From NCBI GenBank assembly GCA_949130495.1, contig OX422207.1, forward strand, positions 834,990,073 through 835,054,072: DNA of 64,000 nt, written 5' to 3'. Source of the DNA: Sambucus nigra (Eukaryota > Streptophyta > Magnoliopsida > Dipsacales > Adoxaceae). The stretch's first letter is position 1. Every line of letters begins with the position of its first letter. Positions 44,759 to 54,567 of this stretch are shown one piece after another. The notes beneath the pieces are model-generated. The model was not told the origin of the DNA and searched no databases. It worked only from the letters and a program-made list of their open reading frames with translations. Made by a program: the position numbers and the translations under genes.

Positions 44759-44918
44759 AATGGTTGTCTGTATCCCATACCCTTTGTTTGTAAAAAATAT
44801 TTTTGTACTTTACTTTCTTGGACATATTTGTGACAATTTATAATAGAATCTCTTTTCTTGTCTTCTATGCTTTCCTCTTATATGATTTGTTTTGACTGAT
44901 ATTTGTGTTGCCCATCTT
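44759..44918. other. Spacer after the antisense gene
   Basis: Short AT-rich stretch with TTTGTAAAAAATATTTTTGTAC, possibly the 3' end of the antisense transcript. No gene. Confidence 0.4.
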
Positions 44919-46392
44919 ACAAATCCCCCCTCGTCTTTCTTGGGAGTGAATGGAGGGTCCTCCTACCATTCACCCTCATTATAGGCGAGGGTGTTTTCAC
45001 CAAATTAATGATATTTTTTAATTTCAAGTCCCCCATCGTCTTTCTTGAGATTGAATAGAGGGTCGTCCCACCATTCACCCTCATCTTAGCCGAGGGTTTA
45101 TATTAACCAAACTAATGATGTTTTTTAATTTCAAGTCCCCCCTCGTCTTTCTTGAGAGTTAATGGAGGGTCATGCCTACCATTCACCCTCATCTTAGCCG
45201 AGGGTGGTTATTCACCAAGCTAATGATGTTTTAAAATCCAAGTCCCCCTTGTCTTTCTTGCGAGTGAATGGAGGGTCGTCCCTACCATTCACCCTCATCT
45301 TAGCCGGGGGTGGTTATCCACCAAGCTAATGATGTTTTAAAATCCAAGTCCCCCCTCGTCTTTCTTGAAAGTGAATGGAGGGTCGTCCCTACCATTCACC
45401 CTCATCTTAGCCGAGGGTGGTTATCCACCAAGCTAACGATGTTTTTTAATTTCAAGTCCCCCCTCATCTTTCTTGAGAGTGAGTGGAGGGTCGTCCCTAC
45501 CATTCACCCTCATCTTAGCCGAGGGTTTATATTCACCAAACTAATGATGTTTTTTAATTTCAAGTCCCCCCTCATATTTCTTGAGAGTGAATGGAGGGTC
45601 GTGCCTACAATTCACCCTCATCTTAGCCGAGGGTGGTTATCCACCAAGCTAATGATATTTTAAAATCCAAGTCCCCCCTCGTCCTTATTGAGAGTGAATG
45701 GAGGGTCGTCCCTACTATTCGCCCTCTTCTTAGCCGGGGGTGTTTATCCACCAAGCTAATGATGTTTTAAAATCCAAGTCCCCCCTCGTCTTTCTTGAGA
45801 GTGAATGGAGGGTCGTCCCTACCATTCACCTTCATCTTAGTCGAGGGTGGTTATCCACCAAGATAATGATGTTTTTTAAATTTCAAGTCCCCCCTCGGCT
45901 TTCTTGAGAGTGAATGAAGGGTCATCCCTACCATTCACCCTCATCTTAGCCGAGAGTGGTTATCCACTAATTTAATGATGTTTTTTAATTTCAAGTCCCC
46001 CCCTCGGCTTTCTTAAGAGTGAATGGAGGGTCGTCCCTACCATTCACCCTCATCTTAGCCGAGGGTGGTTATCCACCAATTTAATGATGTTTTTTCAATT
46101 TCAAGTCCCCCCTCTTCTTTCTTGAGAGTGAATGGAGGGTCATCCCTACCATTCACCCTCATCTTAGCCGAGGGTGGGTATCCACCAATTTAATGATGTT
46201 TTTAATTTCAAGTCCCCCCTCGTCTTTCGTGAGAGTGAATGGAGGGTCATCCCTACCATTCACCCTTATCTTAGCCGAGGGTGGTTATCCACTAATTTAA
46301 TGATGTTTTTAATTTCAATTCACCCCTCATCTTTCTTGAGAGTGAATGGAGGGTCGTCCCTACCATTCATCCTCATTATAGCCGAGGGTGGT
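44919..46392. repeat. 107-bp tandem array in the 3' untranslated region
   Basis: Fourteen units of 105-111 bp, beginning at about 44919, 45025, 45132, 45239, 45345, 45453, 45561, 45668, 45775, 45884, 45992, 46102, 46209 and 46316. Each carries AAGTCCCCCCTCGTCTTTCT, GAATGGAGGGTCGTCCCTAC and CACCCTCATCTTAGCCGAGGGTG, whose ends form a 7-bp stem. Array of this kind between pol and 3' LTR is known for Tat-clade elements. ORFs across it (45310-46425) are by-products. Confidence 0.95.
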
Positions 46393-46529
46393 TTGGTAAG
46401 AATTACCCCAACGTATCCAAATTGACAAACACACGATGAAGAACCAATACAATATTCTCATTAACATTCCAAGTGTTCTGTTGGAGAAACACATTTATTA
46501 CAACTGTGGTCCGATAGGACATTACAACA

Positions 46530-47690
46530 TTATTGATAGTATTTCTTCAAATGATCTGCATTCCAGGGGTTGGAAAAGGGCTCCCCTTCAAGGTTATCTA
46601 GCCTATAGGTTCCAGGGACAACTTCATCAATGACCCTATATGGGCCATGCCAATTTGGGTGGAGCTTGTTAGGTTTTTGCCATGTTTTCTTGAGCACTAA
46701 GTCCCCTATGGCGATTGGCCTTTGCTTCACACTCTGGTTGTAAAACCTGACAGTCCTTTACTAATAGGCTGCTTGCCTTATCTCAGCGTCTTCTCTTCTC
46801 TCCTCGATTAAGTATAGATCAAGTCTCCTTTTTTCCATATTTCTCTGGGGGTCATACATTAGGAATCTTTGAGTAAGAAACCCAATCTCGGTGGGGATGA
46901 CGACTTCTGAGCCATAAGCTATCATGAACGGGGGTTCTCTGATAGGGGTCTTTGCTGTCGTCCTGTAGGCCCACAATACAGCGTATAACTCCTCAACACA
47001 TCTTCCTTTTGCCTCCTCGAGTTTTTTCTTGATCCCATCTAGGATTGTTCTGTTTGTAACTTCAGTTTGCCCATTAGCCTGAGGTCGCCCTGGGGTAGAG
47101 AAGAATTATTTGACACCCACCCTTTCGCAGTATTTCTCTAGAGAGGTACTCTTGAATTGAGTCTTGTTATCTGAGATGAGGGTGTTGGGGACACCATATC
47201 TGCATATAATGTTTTTCCAGATAAACTGGAAGGTCTTTTGCTCGGTAATCATGACCATCGGCTCCGCTTTCACCCATTTTGAGAAATAGTTAATTGATAC
47301 GATTAAGTATCGATAGTTATTGACGGTCCTAGGCAAGGGTCTTACTAGATCGATTCCCCATACTGCGAATGGTCATGGGGATGTGATGGAGGTAAGAGGT
47401 TGATGGGGCTGGTGAGGGATTGTGGTGAACCTTTGACATTTATCATACTTTTTTACGCATACCGTGGCATGTTTTCCCAGGGTCGGCCACCAATATCCCT
47501 GGGTTACTTTCCTCTTTTCTAATGACTTGCCCCCAATATGGCTTGAGCATGACCCCTCGTACACATCTTGTAAGATGTGCGAGACCTCAGACGGGTGCAC
47601 ACATCTGTGCAAGGGGAGTAAGAACCCATTTTTGTACAAGGTGTCTTCGATGACCGTAAATTTCGCAACTCTGTATCTCAACTTCTTCCT
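46530..47690 (-). pseudogene. Integrase of the inner Tat element
   Basis: Inserts cDNA into the genome. Minus strand, in order: zinc-binding region (47681-47373; SSHIGGKSL, GYWWPTLGKH, DKCQRF), with one of the usual zinc-ligand Cys replaced by Tyr (VKKYDKC); catalytic core (47370-46980) with Asp in WGIDLV, Asp in TLISDNKTQF and Glu in NGQTEVTNR, all three kept; C-terminal part (46730-46530; KLHPNWHGPYRVIDEV, ending KKYYQ). Stops lie near 47370, 47103 and 46756. Its catalytic triad is complete, unlike the other integrases in the window. Confidence 0.85.
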
Positions 47691-47693
47691 TTC

Positions 47694-48260
47694 TTATTTC
47701 GTTTTTGGCATCTCCCCCTCTTTAATGTATCTCACTAGGGGGTCGATCCACGAAGCATACCTGATAATATTTAAGCAGGTTCTAAGTGTTTCGCTTTCAT
47801 CTTCAATCGTTGGTCGAAGCAAGATTTCCACTGGGACTGTCCTCCTGATATCTGTCCTCATCGCTGAGGCTAGCCTAGCAAGCGCATCGGCTCGGACATT
47901 ATCAAGCCTAGGTATCCTCTTCAACTTCAATTCTCTGAATCTTTTCAATAGTGACTTCACTCTTTCAAGATATTTATCCATTCTCTCATATTTGGCCTCG
48001 TATGCCCCTAGTATTTAATTCACCACAAGTCTTGAATCACTATGGACCAAGATCTAGCCAACACTAAGAGATCTAGTTAAGGAGAGGCCTGCTTTCAGGG
48101 CCTCACATTCAGACTCGTTGTTGGAGGCTTTGAAGTTGAACCTCAGGGCGTACTCAATGTTTGTGCCGTCGGGCGCTGATACTATTAATCCAGCCCCACT
48201 TTCGCACTCGCAAGAGGACCCGTCAACGAAGAGGTTCCACACAGTCTGTTCCACTGAGAA
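47694..48260 (-). pseudogene. Second (archaeal-type) RNase H of the inner Tat element
   Basis: Extra RNase H typical of the Tat clade. It opens with WNLFVDGSSCECESGAG (first Asp present), then NNESECEALKAGL with the catalytic Glu, HSDSRLVVN with Asp, and the C-terminal NVRADALARLAS with Asp. The frame is open except for stops near 48052-48057 and 48015. It lies between RNase H and integrase. Confidence 0.85.
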
Positions 48261-48299
48261 ATTTCCCTTGGTGAGGGATCCCTATCTAAAGAGATATCT

Positions 48300-48970
48300 T
48301 CCCTCTTTATTTTCGATAACTTTTTCTCAAGCGGTGCTTGTCTCAACCTTATCTGTGGATGGATCAATAATTCTGATTTGCTGGGTATCTATCTTCTCGA
48401 GGCTCTCATCTTCAGCCTCATCATCTTCCCAAGTAAATTCATCCACAAAATCTGCTAATTCTTTTCCCTTAATGGCCACCTTAGGTTGATATACAATGTC
48501 AAACTCTCCCAGCTCTATAGCCCAGGCCATTAGCCTCCCCGATTTTTCTGGCTTGTGTAAGACCTGCTTGAGGGGAGAGTCAGTGAGGATGATCATTATA
48601 TGGGACTGTAAGTACGACTTCATCTTTCTTGATACATGGATAAAGTCATAGGCTAACTTTTCAATCCTTGGGTATCTTTTCTCTGCCCCTTGGAGTGCTC
48701 GCTGTTGAAATAAACAGGTTTTTGTACCCCGTCTTCTTCTCTCACAATGGCTGCGCTGATGGCTAATTCTAAGACGGCTAAGTACACATGTAGTCGTTCA
48801 CTCTGCACTGGTCGTGACAACAGCAAGGGAGACCCTAAGTACGATTTTAGTTCTATGAAAGCCTGGTCACATTCTTCGTTCCATTCAAAGGCTTTTCTGA
48901 GAATTTTAAAGAATGTTAAACATTTGTTTGTGGCTCTGGACACGAATCTATTCAAAGTAGACACTCGCCC
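48300..48970 (-). pseudogene. First RNase H region of the inner Tat element
   Basis: Follows RT on the minus strand: thumb/connection (FFKILRKAFEWNEECDQAF near 48890), RNase H-like region (LHVYLAVLELAISAAIVRE, near 48790), then RLMAWAIELGEFDIVYQP and KGKELADFV (near 48500). A frameshift near 48650 separates two open pieces. Removal of RNA from the RNA/DNA hybrid is the family role. Confidence 0.8.
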
Positions 48971-48999
48971 TGTGAGCCTCTGAACGTATTTGATGGTCT

Positions 49000-49670
49000 T
49001 GGGGGTTTTTATTTCTATGAGGGCCTTTATCTTCTCAGGATTGGACTCAATGCCTCTTTGGTTAACGATGAACCCCTAGAACTTCCCTGCTCTGACCCCG
49101 AAGACACATTTGGTCGGGTTGAGCTTCATTCGATACTTATCCATCGTGTTAAAGGTCCTCTCGACGTCGACCACATGATTCTCGATCTTCAAACTCTTGG
49201 TCAACATGTCATCTATATAAACCTCCATAAACTTCCCGATTTGGTCTTCGAACATTTTATTCACAAGGCAATGATACGTTGCCCCCGCATTTTTTAGGCC
49301 AAAGGGCATGACCCTACAACAGTATTTCCCCTTGTCGATAATGAAAGCCATTTTTTCTGAGTCCTCAGGGCTCATGAAGATCTGGTTATAGCCTGAATAG
49401 GCATCCATGAATCTCATTAGCTCATGGCCTGCGGTAGCGTCTACCATCAGATCAATGCGGGGGAGAGGGAAGTTATCTTTGGGACAATATTTGTTGAGGT
49501 CGGTGAAGTCCACACACATTCTCCATTTCTCATTGGCCTTGGGGACTATGATCTTGTTAGATAGCCATTCGAGATAAATGACCTCCCTGATGAACTCGGC
49601 ATCTTCCAGCTTCTTGACCTCATCCCTAATGACCTCATACTTTTCTCGAGAATAAATCCTCCTCTTCTAT
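49000..49670 (-). pseudogene. Reverse transcriptase of the inner Tat element
   Basis: The core is open at 49519-49076: MCVDFTDLNKYCPKD, MPFGLKNAGATY, and catalytic YIDD at 49208-49219. The stretch from 49667 to 49520 is also RT-like (EWLSNKIIVPKANEKWRM) but separated by a stop. Downstream of 49076 one stop breaks GFIVNQRGIE. All key RT motifs are present. Confidence 0.9.
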
Positions 49671-50500
49671 TTTACCGGCTTTGCACCTTCTACCACGTTG
49701 AGCTTGTGGCACATGCTTTTAGGGTTGATCCCCGGTATATCTGCATGACTCCATGTAAAGACGTCTTGTCTTCTCCGTAGCAGCTTGATGAGGTTTTCCT
49801 TTATGTCTGTCTTTAGAGCTTTTCCCACTTGGACGGTTTTTTTCGGCTTATACTCATTGAGGATAATGGATTCTACCTCTTCCGCGGCCTCTCCTTTCTT
49901 CAGTTTTGTCTCATCCCTGGGGTCGAGGGTATTAACATTATAAGTAGTTGATGCCTTCTCGTGCGCCTCTCTTTCTTTGGCGGAGTTGAAGTAACATTCC
50001 CGTGCCGTCGTCTGGTCTCCCTGAACTTCCCCTACCCCATAAAGGGTCGGGAATTTTATCATTTGATAAACCATGGATGTCACGGCCTCAAATTCCTTGA
50101 GGTCCACTCTCCCCAGTATAATGTTGTAGGCTGAGAAGACGTGTTCATCCATCACAAAAAAGTTAACCTTATTGGTGAGCCATCTCAGCCACTCGTCCCC
50201 AATTCTAACATTGGCCTCATACACTTCTAGAGGATGAACTTTTTCCCCATTGAACCCAATAAATGGGTGATGGTATGGGATGAGCCTAGCACGATAGAGG
50301 CATAAGGCTTTGAAGCACGACCAGAACATCACATCTGCAGAACTACCCTCATCTACCAAGATCCTCGGCACCTCGCATCCGTGTACCCTGGTAGTGATGA
50401 CGAGACAGTCATTATGTGGGCTAAAAGGCCTTTGAAGTCCATTCTCGAGAATCCCACTATCAGAGTATCCATATTAATTTTCTTCCTCTTCTATGAATTT
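49667..50500 (-). pseudogene. Aspartic protease and RT N-terminus of the inner Tat element
   Basis: An open frame of 234 codons (50371-49667). The protease active site is ILVDEGSSADVMFW, with Asp at about 50354; Tat proteases often have this D-x-G-S-S form. It continues into QDVFTWSHADIPGI, the usual start of Tat RT. The upstream part toward gag (50546-50372) has stops. Confidence 0.8.
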
Positions 50501-50545
50501 ACTTCAATAGATGTTGAATGCACAACTTTTGTCACTGCCTTAGCT

Positions 50546-52476
50546 TCAGCTACATAGGCCTTCCTGTCTGCGACCTCTGATCCTCCTCCTGCTAAACCCA
50601 CCGGATATCATCCTTACTCCGAGTGAGATCATATTAAGTCTTTTTACAGGGTCGTGGTCATCTCTCGGTGGGAGGTCATGGTCATCATCATCATCATCAT
50701 CCGAAGGGTCATCCCTTCTGTTTGGAGGATCTTCTCTGCACGTATCACCTCTCTTCTTCCTGGGGTCGGCCCCTCTTGGGGCACTCTTATCGACGCATTT
50801 CCTTAACTTCCCTTCTTTTAACATTTTTTCATTTTCATCTTTCAGAGCAAAATACTTATCGGTCACATGGCCATGGTCTTGATGAAATTCACACCATAGG
50901 TTTTTGTTCCTCTTGTGAGGGGCTGCCCTCAACTTCTCAGGCCACTTCAAGGACCGATCTCTCTTTATCTCATTCAGAATGTGTTCGCAGGTGACCGTCA
51001 GAGGGGTGTAATCAGCAAATTTGTCATCTGCTAACCTCTTCTTCCCCTCTTTATTCTTTTTCTGGTACTTACCCCCACTAGTGCCTCCTTTTTCATCTTT
51101 GTATTTTGTGGCCATCGCCTCTTCGGCATTCATCACCTTTCCCGCTAGGGCCTGTAACTCTGTCATCGTCTTAGGGGGGTCTTCGACATGCTTCCATAAT
51201 AGCTTCCCCTTCTGGAATCCCCCAATGAAGGTTGTCATGGCTATGCTTTCCTCATAGTCTTCAACCTCTAACTTTTCTTTATTAAAGCTGTCTATGTAGT
51301 CTCTTAGGCTCTCGTTCTTCCCCTATTTAACATAGAACAGGTGTGTGGTCTTCTTTCGTGGCCTCACTCCAAAGCAAAAGTTATGGATAAACCGGTTTGC
51401 TAACTGCTTAAAGCTTTCAATGGAGTTCTTTAGAAGAGATATATACCAGACATGTGCGGCCCCAGTCAGAGTGTCGAAGAAGGCACGACACCTATCTCAT
51501 CTGAGATAGAGTATATGTATGTCGCTGACTGGTACATTTTAATATGATGGACAAGGTTGGTACTCCCGTCATACCTTGGGGTGACCACAGGTGGCTTAAA
51601 CTTGGAAGGCGTTGGGAAGTTGACTATCTTCGCCACAAAGGGTGAGCCTATAGAGTATCCTCTTTGAAGAGGGTCCCGGCTTTTTAGGATATCACCAATT
51701 TTATCCTCTAGCCTTTGGATCGAGTCGTTCCAGGGCCTCGTAGGGTCGACTTGGCCGATGTTATCCCCTGACGCCTCTTTGAGGTGAACGGAGGGTTCTA
51801 TTGTGGCAGGTCTGTGTCGGTTGTTTACTTCTCCCTGACCGCCGTCTTATCCATGGGGTCGGCCATCTGCTGCCTCCCTTCTGAACCTCGCAATACTTCT
51901 CGACCGGGACAATTTTTCCCGCAGGTCATTTACTGGGCCCAGCCTCTCAAAGGCCGACCCCTTGCTCAAATGATCGAAAGCAGATCCCCTCGGGCGATCA
52001 TCGGGATTTTGCCTTCCACACTTCCCTCTGCTTTCCTAGATTGGTCGCACAGTATTATTGGAGACCTCATACGGCTCCCAGCACTCTTTGGGAGCCTCTT
52101 TCACCTACAGATCATCATATATATCTTCTAGGAAGGGGTTTCCTTGCCTCCCAAGGCGTAAATGCCGGGGGTCAGCAACATCCCTCCGTCGTTGTGGAGG
52201 TTGCAAGTCTTTGCGTAGTGTCTAGGGTGATCCCCTGGTCTCATATTGCCATGGAGCTGCTGCTAAAGTAATCATCTCCGGTGAGACTCCTGGTGGTCTT
52301 AGTATATTTTGGCTAAGAGCTGTAAATTGCTCTTGCATAATTCCCTGGCTTACTATAAAAGACTTCAGGGAGGCTGCCACATTAGCCATCTCAGATTGAG
52401 GTGGTGCATGACTGGAACTAGGTCCTACTCCACTATTCGGTGGAGGAAGTGGTGGTGGTGGCATCTCTGGTGCCAT
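50546..52476 (-). pseudogene. Gag of the inner Tat element
   Basis: Starts at ATG 52476 (MAPEMPPPPLPPP), about 165 bp after the PBS. A proline-rich N-terminus is followed by a long region with frameshifts (52222-51240), in which gag phrases such as RDPLQRGYSIGSPF and SLRDYIDSFNKEKLEVEDYEE can be read. The C-terminal piece (51238-50546, 230 codons) is open and has a lysine-rich stretch, the knuckle-like CEFHQDHGHVTDKYF (last Cys now Tyr) and an acidic run of Asp. Plus-strand ORFs at 50668 and 51784 are antisense shadows. Confidence 0.8.
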
Positions 52477-52641
52477 ATGTTTGAGCTATGAAGAGTTGAA
52501 TGATCAAAAGACTGATGAGCTTTAGAACCTTAATGGGTCTCTTTCAATAGTGAAATAGCTCCACACGGAGGGGAAGAACTGGTTCACCACCAGATTTTTC
52601 GGTGAGGTCAAGCTGTATAGAGGAATAGATATCTTCTCGTT

Positions 52642-52660
52642 CCCACAGACGATGCCAAAC
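52642..52660 (-). other. Primer-binding site of the inner Tat element
   Basis: On the minus strand the LTR is followed by GTTTGGCATCGTCTGTGGG. This is close to TTGGCGCCGTCTGTGGGAA, a site often seen in Tat-type elements, with a change in the GCGCC part. Confidence 0.75.
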
Positions 52661-53592
52661 TGATGATTCTAAGATTCAGCACCACTATATAAGTGATGAT
52701 GAGCTCAAATAGTAACAACAACGTTAGCCATAGAGTTATATATGTGTGTATATAGAAGGAGGTGAGTATAAGAGGAATAAGATAACGATGTATAGTGGTT
52801 CAGCTAATTAGGCCTACATCCAATGTGAGTGTGTGATCCACTAAGTATGGGAACTAATGGCTATGGATACAATTCACATAAGCTCATTATCTCTCTCTCT
52901 CTCTACTGTGTGTACAAGTAGAGTTTTAACTAGGGTTACAATTATTGATCCCTTTACAAGATTGAAAATGACCAGTATATATAGGACTTGGGGGGTGTAG
53001 TGTACCCCCCAAGCATGCATAGTGCATGTAAATGATGATCTAGCCAATCTCCTGCTGACACCTGAATGTGCCACTTGCAATTAATAATGATATAATATTT
53101 CCTCACGTGAGGGGATGATATTGTTATAACGGTTTAGTCCACGTGCTATATGAGTTCCACGCGCACTATCCCACGCGTCACTCAGATCACGCGCTGTGAT
53201 GATGTCACCCTCGGCTTATGATGTTAGGCCGAGGGTAAGGTTCCTGCTGGTAGTGAGCCTGGCTGGATGTAGGCCTCTTATTGTCATTCCATCATAGGGT
53301 CATTCAGCCCATGGTGAGGGGTCTACCCCTTGTAGGGTCATCCGGTCCATGATGAGGGGTCGGCACCTTGAAGGGTCTTCTGGTTCATGATGAGGGGTCG
53401 TCCCCTTGAAGGGTCGTCTGGTTCATGATGAGGGGTCGAGCCCTTGAAGGGTCATCTGGTTCATGATGGGGGTCGACCCCTTGAAGGGTCGTCTGACCTT
53501 GGCTGAAGGATCATTGGACTCGTCCTGAGCCTGAGCCCTCCTCTGGGTGGACGACACCCTCGGCCTGGACGAGGGTATATATAGGTATATCA
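52661..53592 (-). repeat. 5' LTR of the inner Tat element
   Basis: 932 bp. It has five copies of the 38-bp repeat (about 53300-53505) where the other LTR has three, which explains most of the length difference. The minus-strand TATA box is the run at about 52974-52985 (CCTATATATACTGG). Hairpin at 53207-53236. Confidence 0.9.
53300..53505. repeat. 38-bp repeats in the 5' LTR
   Basis: Five imperfect units of the form TTCATGATGAGGGGTCG, then NCCCCTTGAAGGGTCGTCTGG. GGGGTCG and CGACCCC-type halves make each unit partly palindromic. Confidence 0.8.
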
Positions 53593-53597
53593 AATTA

Positions 53598-54540
53598 CAC
53601 TGATTTTCAAATAAGGTTCAACAACAAGTACTTCCCTTATGATATCAGGAGTGCGAAGAAAAGATAATTTTTGGAGTTGGACCAAGGTTCAAAATCAATT
53701 GTAGAGTACGAACAAGAGTTTAAAAATTTATTTATGTTCGTATAGGAGGAGGTAGATACTGAGAGTAAAAAGATGGAGTGATTCATCAAAGGGTTGTCAT
53801 GGCCCATCAGGCAAATGGTTTTGGGAAATATGGCGTACACTGCTTACTCCCAAGTAGTGGATGTCACGATGTTACATTGGCAGGAGAGAATAAACCATCA
53901 AAAGAAATTGGGAAAGAGGCAAGAGATAGAGAGTCAGGGCGGAGACAACAGGGGTCGTAATGATCAAGCATGGAAGAGGCACAGGCCGAATCAAGGACAG
54001 CAGAACAATAACATTCACCAGGAAAACCAGAGGCAGGGTCGTCAGGGTGAGCAAAATTGGAATGGGAATTTGGAGCCTTTTCAGGGTACTTGTTTCAAGT
54101 GTGAGAAAGTGGGACACAAAGCGAATAGGTGTTTCAAGAGAGATAACCATCAGGGTCAAGTTAATCAGGGCTAGCAAGGCCAAGGGCCTCCAATATTAGC
54201 AGGGCCCGGGGTGCGAGGAGCACCAGCAACACTGGCGGCAATAGGCGTTCAGGGAGCGCCAGCAAAACTTGGTGCACAGGGAGCAGCTGCAGCACCAACC
54301 AACACTGGTTATGGGAGGTGCTACCAATTTCAGCCTCGAGAGGAGCAGGCACCGCAGGAGCCACGACGTGGTAAATTAGAGGATCGGTACGTAAAATATT
54401 TTTTGTTATGTGTTATATGTGTAGTATTCACAATTTTCAGTTGGGTAGAATTAGATATATGGGTGCCTAATTATATTACGTTATGGGAAACTCGTGGACT
54501 TTGGTTTTGTGTACGCACTTAATCTTACTAAATTTCGATG
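53598..54540 (+). pseudogene. Gag of the Tekay-like element, 3' half
   Basis: Continues the frame broken at 40757. Gag core phrases (NKYFPYDIRSAKK, SIVEYEQEFKNLF, FIKGLSWPIRQMV) precede a Gln/Asn-rich basic region, then a canonical zinc knuckle CFKCEKVGHKANRC at 54091-54132. Stops lie near 53661, 53744, 53778 and 54172. After the knuckle comes Gly/Ala-rich sequence (to about 54300) and then unrelated AT-rich sequence; protease, RT and integrase are missing, so an internal deletion removed pol. Confidence 0.85.
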
Positions 54541-54552
54541 ACGAAATTTCTT

Positions 54553-54567
54553 GTTAGTGGGGAAGTA
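54553..54567 (+). other. Polypurine tract of the Tekay-like element
   Basis: GTTAGTGGGGAAGTA directly precedes the LTR start at 54568. The preceding AATTTCGATGACGAAATTTC is the usual 3' end of internal sequence in Tekay/Del elements. Confidence 0.75.

Larger units (their letters stand above)
40763..53592 (-). mobile_element. Full-length Tat-clade gypsy element with an antisense gene
   Basis: Innermost element of the nest: LTRs 52661-53592 (5') and 40763-41647 (3'), both TGATGAT...TATCA, flanked by AATTA. Read on the minus strand: PBS, gag, protease, RT, RNase H, second RNase H, integrase (to 46530), a 107-bp tandem array (44919-46392), then a plus-strand, i.e. antisense, gene (42435-44758), polypurine tract and 3' LTR. 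Two RNase H domains and an antisense ORF near the 3' end are known traits of the Tat clade. A moderate number of nonsense codons and frameshifts suggests a fairly young copy. Confidence 0.9.

Noticed and set aside
45310..46425. ORFs of repeated peptide across the 107-bp array
   Set aside because: Unit length is not a multiple of three and frames change between units; no start or domain is conserved.
47464..48489. Plus-strand ORFs of 123-184 codons in the inner Tat pol region
   Set aside because: They are antisense shadows of integrase and RNase H on the minus strand, which show clear domain motifs.
50668..52131. Plus-strand ORFs opposite gag of the inner Tat element
   Set aside because: Antisense shadows; the minus strand has gag motifs, a proline-rich start and the correct place after the PBS.
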